Below, one piece after another: positions 55,822 through 63,840 of a stretch of 64,000 bases of DNA. The notes under the pieces are model-generated. The model was not told the DNA's origin. It saw only the letters and a list, made by a program, of their open reading frames with translations, and made no database searches. The stretch lies in the IMG/VR virus record IMGVR_UViG_3300032240_001333, positions 1-64,000 of that record; one strand, 5' to 3'. Every line of letters begins with the position of its first letter. Position 1 is the stretch's first letter. The translations under genes were made by a program, and so were the position numbers. The DNA is from a virus.

Positions 55822-56322
55822 ATGGAAGAACAATACATTAAAGGTGATGAACCACTATGGGAGTATTTAAATAAAGAGCCTTATACCATCCGTCAAAGAA
55901 TGGCTGAATACTTTTTAGCAGATGAATCTTTAGTAGTAGATATAGGAACATATAAAGTTCCACTTAAGGTTAAGGGTGAGTTAATATCTATAGATCCACT
56001 TTGTACTTTTGCGGGTGGATACAATAAGGATGTTAAAACATTTTTAGAACAAGTTAATCCAATTAATTTTTCATTGTCTTGTCTCGGACTAGCAATAGAG
56101 GGCGGACAACAACAATGGGATGCCTTTATAGAGTTATTTAAAAGATCTAAGATAGCCGTTATAGAATATTCCAGAGATGCTCATAATCATTCTCATTTTG
56201 ATAAATTAGAAGAATTATGTAATATAAAAGAAGTTTATTTTAAAGCCTATTTAGATATGCCAGATATAGAATCTGAGGGAATTAAACCATATCCTAAAAG
56301 AAAATTTTTAGTCTTTAGGTGA
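55822..56322 (+). CDS. Possible Rossmann-fold (methyltransferase-like) protein
   Basis: 166 aa. SLVVDIGTYKVPLKVKG and LISIDPLCTFAGGY resemble motif I and an acidic strand-2 end of class I methyltransferases, but the Gly-rich loop is poor. Leaderless. May be a degenerate methyltransferase. Confidence 0.45.
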   Translation: MEEQYIKGDEPLWEYLNKEPYTIRQRMAEYFLADESLVVDIGTYKVPLKVKGELISIDPLCTFAGGYNKDVKTFLEQVNPINFSLSCLGLAIEGGQQQWDAFIELFKRSKIAVIEYSRDAHNHSHFDKLEELCNIKEVYFKAYLDMPDIESEGIKPYPKRKFLVFR

Positions 56323-56457
56323 TTTTTTCCAAAACAGTAATTTTTTAAGAAATTTTTCAATTTTGTTTTGCATTCTCATTTCAGCACTTTCATTTTTATA
56401 ATGATCTGACTGAAAGTATGGACTAAACATTTGATTAGAAAAGTGTTTTGGGCTCAT
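56308..56457 (-). CDS. Small basic protein
   Basis: 49 aa (SPKHFSNQMFSPYFQSDHYK; KIEKFLKKLLFWKKS). Supported by TATAAT (56469-56464) exactly 6 nt before its ATG; tail-to-tail overlap of 15 nt with 55822. Confidence 0.55.
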   Translation of the reverse strand: MSPKHFSNQMFSPYFQSDHYKNESAEMRMQNKIEKFLKKLLFWKKSPKD

Positions 56458-56486
56458 AGTTTAATTATACCTTAAATTTATTATAA

Positions 56487-57812
56487 TTATTGTGAAATAA
56501 ATGTTCCGCTAATATTAAATGTTGTTGATGTAGTCATATTAGCTGGTTTTTGTTTGGTAAATGATTCATATGTATTAGGGGTATTAGCTCCGTTAGAGAC
56601 ACTATAAATTAATCCAATAGAATTTGACCCAGCTGTTACTTTTCCACCAATATCATATATTGTTCCACCAATTGTACACTGTCCAAAAAGTAATGAATTA
56701 TAAGCAGCAGTAAATGGAAGAGTTAAAAAGTATTGAACTCCATTTTGACCAAAATTAGTTACTGTTGCTAGGTTAACATCTATATGCACAAGAACCATTT
56801 TTCCAGTTGCAAGATATCTTGCAGATGTTGGTGTTCCTGAGTATGCAAGATTTGTTGATGAAAGTGTTGATACATATGTTGTTACCGTTGGTGTAATTGA
56901 AGATAAATCTGGTTTATTAAGAATTTGAGCTTTACCAGATACTGCATTCCAATCAGAGTTTACTTGTGGAATAGCAGCAGTTGATTGAGTTGTATTATCT
57001 CCAAATGTCAGCGTTTTCCCAGAAGCCAATACCGTATTTCTATTTAATACTAAATTTGCAGAAGAGGAGGTAAGTCCAATTTGAATATCAGTAGATCCTA
57101 AAGTAGATTCAATTGTATTATTAACAAATTTAAGTTGACCCACTTGTAATTGATTAGCGCCATTAATTAAAAGTATTCCATTGTTTACAGATATACTAGC
57201 ATTTGTTAATAAAGATTGATCAACAATATTTATTGTATTTGGTCCAATATAAATATCCGCCCATTTTTTTGTTAAAGTTCCTAGAGTATATGTATTTGTT
57301 GTTGTTGGAACAATGTTGCTTGCTACATTTAAAAAGTCTAAAGGATTACCATCGGCACCAGTATCACCTTTGTCACCCTTTGGACCAATGTCACCTTGTG
57401 CACCAGTTGCTCCTTGAATACCTTGAATACCTTGTATGCCTTGTATGCCCTGTAAACCTGTATCACCTTTATCGCCTTTAATACCTTGTATGCCTTGAAT
57501 ACCAGCATCGCCCTTTGCACCAGTTGCACCAGTATCACCTTTTGGTCCAGTTAAACCAGTATCACCTGTATCACCTTTATCGCCTTTAATACCTTGAATA
57601 CCTTGTGGTCCAACAATATCTCCTGCATCTACCCAACCTTCTAATGTTGAATAAACCATTAAAGATCCGTCTGATTGTAATAACCAACAATCTCCTGGAG
57701 TACCTGCAGATGCACCTGCTCCTGCATTAAATGCAGCAAGATTTGGATAATTTCCTTTTAATGTAAATGATTGACCAGATGGTCCACGTTCTGAGGTTAT
57801 GATAAATGGCAT
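56487..57812 (-). CDS. Collagen-like tail fibre
   Basis: 441 aa. Residues 1-65 form an N-terminal attachment-like domain. About residues 67-156 are 30 uninterrupted G-X-Y triplets ([15 protein letters not shown] ...), eight with Lys at Y and almost no Pro at Y. The C-terminal part is a trimer-type fibre ([33 protein letters not shown]) ending in a beta-rich tip, likely receptor-binding. Cotranscribed with 57814. Confidence 0.88.
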   Translation of the reverse strand: MPFIITSERGPSGQSFTLKGNYPNLAAFNAGAGASAGTPGDCWLLQSDGSLMVYSTLEGWVDAGDIVGPQGIQGIKGDKGDTGDTGLTGPKGDTGATGAKGDAGIQGIQGIKGDKGDTGLQGIQGIQGIQGIQGATGAQGDIGPKGDKGDTGADGNPLDFLNVASNIVPTTTNTYTLGTLTKKWADIYIGPNTINIVDQSLLTNASISVNNGILLINGANQLQVGQLKFVNNTIESTLGSTDIQIGLTSSSANLVLNRNTVLASGKTLTFGDNTTQSTAAIPQVNSDWNAVSGKAQILNKPDLSSITPTVTTYVSTLSSTNLAYSGTPTSARYLATGKMVLVHIDVNLATVTNFGQNGVQYFLTLPFTAAYNSLLFGQCTIGGTIYDIGGKVTAGSNSIGLIYSVSNGANTPNTYESFTKQKPANMTTSTTFNISGTFISQ

Positions 57813-57813
57813 A

Positions 57814-58074
57814 TTATCTTTCCAATATTAAAATAGAAGTTGTTCCAGATCCAATAGCATAAAGTTTGTCATAGGGATAGAGATCGGCACTAAAAATTTG
57901 TCCAGGTGCAAGTTTAATTCCATAAGATAATGTACTTACATTTTCATCGCCAATATAAAGCACATTTGTTGGATCTGTATTTTGAATAGATATTGTATTA
58001 TGTGAATCTACAGGATCTGTTAACGTCAATAATGCTGGAGTCCCAGTTAAAGTTAAATTTCTAGTTCTTAGCAT
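57814..58074 (-). CDS. Small virion beta protein
   Basis: 86 aa. [21 protein letters not shown] and [24 protein letters not shown] resemble small phage head/tail decoration proteins with a beta-sandwich. Directly upstream of, and 1 nt from, the fibre. Confidence 0.65.
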   Translation of the reverse strand: MLRTRNLTLTGTPALLTLTDPVDSHNTISIQNTDPTNVLYIGDENVSTLSYGIKLAPGQIFSADLYPYDKLYAIGSGTTSILILER

Positions 58075-58086
58075 AAAATCCCCTTA

Positions 58087-58114
58087 GTTGCCAATTTGCA
58101 ACAATTCCATTATA
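58087..58114 (-). promoter_or_regulatory. Promoter and 5' hairpin of the fibre operon
   Basis: Minus-strand TATAAT (58114-58109) followed by GTTGC/GCAAC hairpin (58102-58087) and AAGGGGA before the ATG at 58074. Confidence 0.6.
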
Positions 58115-58146
58115 CACCCATATAAACAATAACTAAAATAACAGAA

Positions 58147-58176
58147 AACCCAATCGGAGGCGGATCCAATTGGGTT
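58147..58176 (-). terminator. Terminator after oxygenase copy 8
   Basis: AACCCAAT/ATTGGGTT 8-bp stem, 14-nt loop; read leftward it ends in TTTTCTGTTATTTT. Confidence 0.7.
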
Positions 58177-58270
58177 CTGGCATCTAATGATGCAATGTAA
58201 GGAGCCAAAGCTCGACCTACAAAATAAGTATATAATTCTTAATTTTATAAGTCAATAGAATTAGTAAATA

Positions 58271-59074
58271 TTACCAACCATTTTTTTCCATCATAATTTT
58301 TGTTTTTTCTTCTATTATATCTGCAAATTGTGGATTAATTCTTAGCGGAGAATTCCAATCATTTAATTGTTGTTCGCTAGGATTTTCATATTTTCCAATT
58401 TGTTCTTCCCATTCAGGAGTTTTATAATTATAAAATGTTCCTGGGTTATCCTCTGCTAATAAAGCAAAGCATGAAAATGCAAATCTTGTACCACTTTTTG
58501 TTTTTCTAGTTCCATGATCATAAGGGATACATGCTCCATGTAATATAATATCTCCTGGTTCTGGCTGAACTTCAAGACAAGGCTGAGCAAGTTTTTTCTC
58601 ATCAATTCTCATATCGCCAGTTTTTTCAGTACCATCTGGATTAATATTTGGATAATATAAAGCACCGCCAGTAAAGTCACCCAAATAGGCAATCATTCCA
58701 TATTCAAGTTCACAACATGTAGACCATTGATCTATTTCAAGTAATAATTCACATCTTCCTTTTCCAGGACTGTCAGCATGAACAAACATACCTTCATCAT
58801 GTGGTTGAGAAACCATTAAACTTCTTACTGGATGAATAACAATTTCTGGATGTATTAATTCTGACATAAATTTCCATAAAGGGAATGTGCTAGAAAAACC
58901 TGGAGTCATTTTGTCCTTATACCAGTCCCTAACACTCCAGTCATTATCTGCCCCACCTCTTTCAAAGGTTGCAAGATCTTTATTAATCGATTCAATTATT
59001 TCTTTAGGAATAATATTTTTAAATATATAAATTCTATTTGCTATTTTTTTACATCTAGGATCATCGTAAAACAT
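58271..59074 (-). CDS. 2-oxoglutarate/Fe(II)-dependent oxygenase, copy 8
   Basis: 267 aa. FVHADSPGKG (HxD), GMIAYLGDFTGGALYYP, GDIILHGACIPYDHGTRKTKSGTRF (distal His and Arg). AAAGGAGGAAA ribosome-binding site; extended -10 TGgTATAAT (minus, -10 at 59110-59105). Neighbour of the collagen-like fibre operon, making the fibre a candidate substrate. Confidence 0.85.
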   Translation of the reverse strand: MFYDDPRCKKIANRIYIFKNIIPKEIIESINKDLATFERGGADNDWSVRDWYKDKMTPGFSSTFPLWKFMSELIHPEIVIHPVRSLMVSQPHDEGMFVHADSPGKGRCELLLEIDQWSTCCELEYGMIAYLGDFTGGALYYPNINPDGTEKTGDMRIDEKKLAQPCLEVQPEPGDIILHGACIPYDHGTRKTKSGTRFAFSCFALLAEDNPGTFYNYKTPEWEEQIGKYENPSEQQLNDWNSPLRINPQFADIIEEKTKIMMEKNGW

Positions 59075-59104
59075 ATATTATTTCCTCCTTTATTTTATGT
59101 TAAT

Positions 59105-59134
59105 ATTATACCACTTATGTGATACAATAACACT
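59105..59134. promoter_or_regulatory. Divergent promoters
   Basis: Minus TGgTATAAT (-10 59110-59105) for the oxygenase; plus TGaTACAAT (-10 59123-59128), 6 nt before ATG 59135. Confidence 0.6.
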
Positions 59135-59218
59135 ATGACCGAAAACATAAATGAGGCATCAGTTAACTGCTGTGAAGCATGTACTTGTGATACTCCTCAT
59201 AAATCAAAACCAGAGTAA
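59135..59218 (+). CDS. Cys-rich miniprotein
   Basis: 27 aa (NCCEACTCDTPH), four Cys in seven residues. Supported by a perfectly placed leaderless promoter. Metal-binding peptide by look. Confidence 0.5.
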   Translation: MTENINEASVNCCEACTCDTPHKSKPE

Positions 59219-59242
59219 TTTTTAAATTTACTTATAAATAAA

Positions 59243-59265
59243 GCCCCAGTCTATTGACCAGGGCC
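59243..59265. terminator. Hairpin between convergent genes
   Basis: GCCC-CA-GTC-TATT-GAC-CA-GGGC type stem; AT-rich on both sides. Confidence 0.5.
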
Positions 59266-59284
59266 TATATTTATTGTGCAAAAT

Positions 59285-59473
59285 TTATTCTTTTATTAAT
59301 TCTTTTTCTAATAGCCTTTGATAAGTGTTTGTACATACCAATTCAAAACTAGGTTTACCTTGTTCTATATAATTAGCAGACTCATCATCGGAGATACCAG
59401 CATTAGAATACATAAATTTCATATCTTCAATAAATCCATTTAGCATTAATTTAATAATTTCTTCTTTATTCAT
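59285..59473 (-). CDS. Small helical protein
   Basis: 62 aa (NKEEIIKLMLNGFIEDMKFMY). 8-nt overlap with the upstream gene. Unknown. Confidence 0.55.
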   Translation of the reverse strand: MNKEEIIKLMLNGFIEDMKFMYSNAGISDDESANYIEQGKPSFELVCTNTYQRLLEKELIKE

Positions 59474-59669
59474 TAATTTCTCCTTCTGGTGTAAATGATG
59501 GAACTGGTCCTAATAAATATCCTTGATTATGATATTCTACCATTTTAGAAGTCTTTTCTTCCCCAGCAACTTTATTAGAAATTAAAGTTAATATATCATA
59601 TATTCTATGAAGCATAATATATGTAACCATTGGAATATTTTCTTCTAAATTTTGATTTTCATCTGACAT
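59466..59669 (-). CDS. Small helical protein
   Basis: 67 aa. MVTYIMLHRIYDILTLISNK helix, then QGYLLGPVPSF. Overlaps both neighbours. Confidence 0.55.
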   Translation of the reverse strand: MSDENQNLEENIPMVTYIMLHRIYDILTLISNKVAGEEKTSKMVEYHNQGYLLGPVPSFTPEGEINE

Positions 59670-59874
59670 TTGCGTCTACCGCCTTTTTCATATCGTTATA
59701 AGCTTTTTCTCCTATAAACTTTTTATAAGAGCAAGAAAGACAATATAAATAAACATTGTCTTCTAAATCTAAATTAGAAAGAAGAAGACCTTGATCCATT
59801 GGACATTCCATTTTAGGAACCAGGCCTTCTTCTGATAAAGCTATATATTTAGATACGTATTGTATCTGTTTCAA
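59659..59874 (-). CDS. Small zinc-ribbon protein
   Basis: 71 aa. MECPMDQG and LYCLSCSYKK. Follows the transglycosylase gene by 9 nt. Confidence 0.6.
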   Translation of the reverse strand: MKQIQYVSKYIALSEEGLVPKMECPMDQGLLLSNLDLEDNVYLYCLSCSYKKFIGEKAYNDMKKAVDANVR

Positions 59875-59883
59875 TATTGCTCC

Positions 59884-60435
59884 TTAAGCTGATGGAAACT
59901 CTGTTATGAGTTGCCTTGCTTTGCCTATTGAATTAGGCCAAGCTGACCAATTTTTACCGCCATCGGTCATATAGTACGTTATCTCTGCGTTTGTTACTGG
60001 ATCAAATAATTCCTTATTTGAAACTAAATCGAACTTTTCTTTTCTCTTTACGCCTAAATCTCCAAGCATATTGATTTGGAAAATTCCGTAAGACTTATCT
60101 CCAGTTGATTTGTTATCGTTTAAAGCCATTGGTCGCCCATGTGACTCTACCGTTGCAACAGCCCAAGCTGTTTTTAATTCAGTTCCTTCAAAACCTACAG
60201 CCCATAAAAGATCTTTTAAATCTTCAGGCGAAAGCATTTCAGAACTGCCATAAGTATCATTACTGAACTTATTTAGTATTTCTCTTTTTAGTTGTTTTTC
60301 GGTTTTTTGCGGTTTTACTTCTAAAGCCTGAGTTACTGTTGGTCCAGGTTGGACGGAAAATAAGAATAATGTTATCATTCCTATTGCAGTCCAATTATGA
60401 ACAACATCGCTCAAACTTTGTTTGATTCTCTCCAT
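59884..60435 (-). CDS. Membrane-anchored lytic transglycosylase (SLT-like)
   Basis: 183 aa from the ATG at 60435, chosen because GGAGG lies 7 nt upstream (ATG 60441 is too close). TM/signal anchor (WTAIGMITLFLFSVQPG), then AWAVATVESHGRP (catalytic Glu), SYGIFQINMLGDLG and a C-terminal WSAWPNS. Cleaves peptidoglycan glycan strands, either at entry or in lysis with the CHAP enzyme. Confidence 0.75.
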   Translation of the reverse strand: MERIKQSLSDVVHNWTAIGMITLFLFSVQPGPTVTQALEVKPQKTEKQLKREILNKFSNDTYGSSEMLSPEDLKDLLWAVGFEGTELKTAWAVATVESHGRPMALNDNKSTGDKSYGIFQINMLGDLGVKRKEKFDLVSNKELFDPVTNAEITYYMTDGGKNWSAWPNSIGKARQLITEFPSA

Positions 60436-60463
60436 TGGCATTCCTCCTTTAGAGATAACGAAC

Positions 60464-60469
60464 TATAAT
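60464..60469 (+). promoter_or_regulatory. -10 TATAAT for the GT4 gene
   Basis: TATAAT at 60464-60469; AAGGA then precedes ATG 60520. Confidence 0.45.
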
Positions 60470-60519
60470 AATAACATTGGCGGGTAATGACTGTCAAGCC
60501 AGTCAACCAGAAGGATTTA

Positions 60520-61509
60520 ATGAATATTTCATTTTCTACAGTAATTGCTAATTTAAGAAGTAGCAATGGATATGGATATGCTGGTCAAAATATAGTAAAA
60601 TCATTAAATAACTTAGGACACTTTGTTCCATTTCAAGATCCAAAAGCACTAGTACAATTAAATTTTTCTCAACCATCACATTTTAAATTACATAAAAATC
60701 AATATCAAATTAGCTATACTCCATGGGAATCAACTGTAATACCAGAAGAGTGGAAATATTATATGAATGCATGTGATGAAATTTGGACAACATCTAACTG
60801 GTGTGCAAATGTATTTGAAGATAATGGATTTAAAAATATAAAAGTATTTCCTCATGGAATTGATCCAATGTGGGTACCAAATAGAAGACAAGATGATGGT
60901 ATTATTAAATTTTTACATATAGGAGAACCAGCTCCTAGAAAAGCTGGACAAATAGTAGTTGATGCATTTACAAAATTATTTGGTGGAAAAGAAGGATATT
61001 CTTTAACAATTAAAGCAGATCAAATTAATACTACTAGAATATATAATAATTATATAGATAAAAATATAATTGGATTACCTAATGAGTTATATCCAAATAT
61101 TAATTTAATAACTAAAATTTTAAATGATGAAGAATTAGTGCAGTTATATCAAACACATGATGTATTAATTTATCCTAGTTATGGAGAAGGATTTGGATTT
61201 ATTCCACTTCAAGCTTTAGCAACTGGTATGCCAACAATATGTACATCTGGTTGGGCACATTATGAAAATTATCTTGGTCCATTAAAATTAAAATCAGAGT
61301 TAATAGATTCGCCTTGGCCATTTCCACATGAAGGAAAAGTATTTGAACCAAACTATCAACATTTACTTGAGCTTATGAGAGATGTAGCAATAAACTTTAA
61401 TGCATATTCTGGATATTATTTTGCTCAGTCAACTAAAATACATAAAGATTATAATTGGGATCAGTTGACCAAAAATGCATTTAATCATATTTTTAAAAAA
61501 TTTTCATAA
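60520..61509 (+). CDS. Glycosyltransferase family 4 (GT-B)
   Basis: 329 aa from ATG 60520 (AAGGA 5 nt upstream; ATG 60487 in frame lacks a site). SNGYGYAGQN at the N-terminal Rossmann, IKVFPHGIDP linker, IKFLHIGEPAPRKAGQ, and YPSYGEGFGFIPLQALATG with the E-x7-E motif. Transfers sugar from a nucleotide donor. Confidence 0.88.
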   Translation: MNISFSTVIANLRSSNGYGYAGQNIVKSLNNLGHFVPFQDPKALVQLNFSQPSHFKLHKNQYQISYTPWESTVIPEEWKYYMNACDEIWTTSNWCANVFEDNGFKNIKVFPHGIDPMWVPNRRQDDGIIKFLHIGEPAPRKAGQIVVDAFTKLFGGKEGYSLTIKADQINTTRIYNNYIDKNIIGLPNELYPNINLITKILNDEELVQLYQTHDVLIYPSYGEGFGFIPLQALATGMPTICTSGWAHYENYLGPLKLKSELIDSPWPFPHEGKVFEPNYQHLLELMRDVAINFNAYSGYYFAQSTKIHKDYNWDQLTKNAFNHIFKKFS

Positions 61510-61593
61510 AGTCTTCCCTCTATAAATAACATTTGATACACTTAGATCTCATTCAAAAATTTATTTAACCGTAAGGCAGAGGAAAAGGTCTAT

Positions 61594-63528
61594 ATGTCAA
61601 CATCTATTGAAAACCCATATGAAAATTTTATTGCGTTATCTCGTTATGCAAGATGGATACCAGAAGAGAATCGCAGAGAAACATGGAGTGAGACAGTAGA
61701 TCGTTATTTTTCTTTTATGCTTGATCACTTATTTAAAGAGCATGCATATGAGCCATCATCAAAATTAATTGCAGAATTAAAGCAAGCAGTATTAGATCGA
61801 AATGTAATGCCATCAATGAGATCAGTAATGACCGCTGGTGCAGCACTAGAAAGAGATCATGTTGCTGGATATAATTGTTCATTCGTACCAGTAGATAATC
61901 CAAGATCATTTGATGAGACTATGTATATTCTTATGTGTGGAACTGGTGTTGGATTTTCTGTTGAATATAAATATGTTAATAAACTTCCTGCCATTCCAGA
62001 ATCATTTGAAAAGTCATCAACAATAATTAACGTTGAAGATTCTAAGCAAGGATGGGCAAAAGCATATCGTGAACTATTGGCACTCCTTTGGACGGGACAA
62101 ATTCCATCAATTGATGTAAGCAAACTTCGTCCTGCAGGTGCAAGACTTAAAACAATGGGTGGTCGTTCATCTGGACCACAACCATTAATTAATCTTTTTG
62201 ATTTTACAATTGCAAAATTTAAAAATGCAGCAGGTCGTCAACTTAAACCAATTGAGGCACATGACATTATGTGCAAGATTGGTGAAATTGTAGTAGTTGG
62301 TGGAGTTCGCAGATCTGCAATGATTTCTTTGTCAAACATTAATGATATTGAAATGGCTCAAGCAAAATCTGGTAATTGGTGGGAAAATAATTCACAACGT
62401 GCATTGTCTAATAACTCAGTGGCCTATTCACGCAAACCAGAAATGGAACAATTTATAGCAGAATGGAAATCTTTATATGATTCAAAATCAGGAGAACGTG
62501 GAATTTACAATGTTGCAGCAGCACAAAAACAAGCAGCTAAATATGGAAGACGGGATCCTGAAATTCATTATGGAACCAACCCATGTTCAGAGATTATTCT
62601 ACGTCCTTATCAGTTTTGTAATCTTTCAGAAGTCGTATTACGTGAAAAAGATAAAATTGAAGATGTTGCAAATAAAGTCCGTCTTGCCACTATTTTAGGA
62701 ACATGGCAATCAACATTAACAGATTTTAAATATCTTCGTAAAATTTGGAAAGATAATACAGAAGAAGAACGTTTATTAGGAGTTTCTTTAACTGGTCAAT
62801 TTGGACATAAATTCTTTTCAGGTAAAGAAGATATTAATAAATTGGAACAAGTATTAATTGAACTTCGTGAGTCTGCAAGAAAAACAAATGCAGCAGAGGC
62901 TAAAAAAATTGGTATTCAAGAATCAGCAGCAATTACATGTGTTAAGCCTTCTGGAACCGTATCTCAATTAGTTGGAGTTTCATCTGGAATGCACCCATGG
63001 CACTCTGAACACTATATTCGTACAGTTCGTGGGGATAAAAAAGATCCTATTTCTACATTCTTAAAAGAAGTAGGAATTCCAGTAGAAGATGATGTAATGA
63101 AACCAAACGATACATATGTATTTTCATTTCCAGTAAAAGCACCAGAAGGTGCTATTGTTAGAAATGATCTTACTGCAATTGATCATTTAAATACATGGTT
63201 AATTTATCAACGTGCATGGTGTGAGCATAAGCCATCAATTACAGTTTCTGTAAAAGAAGATGAGTGGATGGAAGTTGGAGCATGGGTATACAAGCATTTT
63301 GATGAGGTATCTGGAATTTCATTCCTACCACATTCAGATCACACATATAAGCAAGCACCTTATCAAGAAGTTTCCAAAGAAGAATATCTAGATCTTTTAG
63401 GTAAAATGCCTAAAGAAATTAGATGGGCAGATCTTTCATTTTATGAAACAGAAGATGGAACATCTGGAACTCAAACACTTGCATGTACTTCTGATGGAAA
63501 TTGTGAAATTGTAGATATTTCAGCATAG
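61594..63528 (+). CDS. Ribonucleoside-triphosphate reductase, adenosylcobalamin-dependent (class II)
   Basis: 644 aa. RtpR-like order: VMPSMRSVMTAG, YNCSFVP, CGTGVGFSVE, RRSAMISLSN, GTNPCSEIILRPYQFCNLSEV (radical-bearing Cys and conserved Asn/Glu), TCVKPSGTVSQL, and C-terminal CTSDGNC redox pair. Monomeric class II type, needing host B12. Converts NTPs to dNTPs for replication; thioredoxin at 31571 is a likely reductant. Confidence 0.92.
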   Translation: MSTSIENPYENFIALSRYARWIPEENRRETWSETVDRYFSFMLDHLFKEHAYEPSSKLIAELKQAVLDRNVMPSMRSVMTAGAALERDHVAGYNCSFVPVDNPRSFDETMYILMCGTGVGFSVEYKYVNKLPAIPESFEKSSTIINVEDSKQGWAKAYRELLALLWTGQIPSIDVSKLRPAGARLKTMGGRSSGPQPLINLFDFTIAKFKNAAGRQLKPIEAHDIMCKIGEIVVVGGVRRSAMISLSNINDIEMAQAKSGNWWENNSQRALSNNSVAYSRKPEMEQFIAEWKSLYDSKSGERGIYNVAAAQKQAAKYGRRDPEIHYGTNPCSEIILRPYQFCNLSEVVLREKDKIEDVANKVRLATILGTWQSTLTDFKYLRKIWKDNTEEERLLGVSLTGQFGHKFFSGKEDINKLEQVLIELRESARKTNAAEAKKIGIQESAAITCVKPSGTVSQLVGVSSGMHPWHSEHYIRTVRGDKKDPISTFLKEVGIPVEDDVMKPNDTYVFSFPVKAPEGAIVRNDLTAIDHLNTWLIYQRAWCEHKPSITVSVKEDEWMEVGAWVYKHFDEVSGISFLPHSDHTYKQAPYQEVSKEEYLDLLGKMPKEIRWADLSFYETEDGTSGTQTLACTSDGNCEIVDISA

Positions 63529-63531
63529 TAG

Positions 63532-63555
63532 TATAATAGATAGTGGCGAAAGCCA
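63532..63555 (+). promoter_or_regulatory. -10 TATAAT and GNRA leader hairpin
   Basis: TATAAT (63532-63537) then TGGC-GAAA-GCCA (63544-63555), followed by AAAGGAG. Confidence 0.6.
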
Positions 63556-63567
63556 AAAGGAGATAAC

Positions 63568-63762
63568 ATGAACACATATACAGCACAAATACTAGCAGCA
63601 CTAGGAACTTACGGAAGAGCATTCCTAGCAGCAGCTACAGCCTTATACATGACTGGAAATACAAATCCAAAAGATTTAGTTGCAGCAGGAGTTGCAGCAA
63701 TAGCTCCAGTTATTCTAAAGGCATTAAGTCCAAGTAATCAAGAATTTGGCTTCAAGAAGTAA
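63568..63762 (+). CDS. Small membrane protein, holin-like (r1t-type)
   Basis: 64 aa. YGRAFLAAATALYMTGNTNP and DLVAAGVAAIAPVILKALSP form two short hydrophobic segments, similar to r1t-family phage holins that carry an RAFLA...AG-V pattern. Not next to a lysin gene. Confidence 0.55.
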   Translation: MNTYTAQILAALGTYGRAFLAAATALYMTGNTNPKDLVAAGVAAIAPVILKALSPSNQEFGFKK

Positions 63763-63787
63763 AATAAAGTAATACCAATTAGGATCG

Positions 63788-63817
63788 CTCCTATGCTAAA
63801 ATGGGCATAGGAGTTTT
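63788..63817 (+). promoter_or_regulatory. Inverted repeat enclosing an extended -10
   Basis: CTCCTATG (63788-63795) and CATAGGAG (63806-63813) flank a TGcTAAAAT -10 (TAAAAT 63797-63802), then TTTT. Either a terminator for 63762 or a promoter under a repressor, like 27778-27805. Confidence 0.5.
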
Positions 63818-63840
63818 CCTATTTTAGGAGATTTTGCAAA

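Noticed and set aside
57203-57538. Plus- and minus-strand frames in the collagen repeat region
   Set aside because: Shadows of the GXY repeat; biased toward Leu/Tyr/Pro or Val/Lys by the repeat itself.
57355-57610. Repetitive DNA within the fibre gene considered as a CRISPR-like or tandem array
   Set aside because: It is the codon repeat of G-X-Y triplets with no spacers; no Cas genes occur. The Cas4-like protein at 13819 sits with RecA and RuvC, so is a recombination nuclease.
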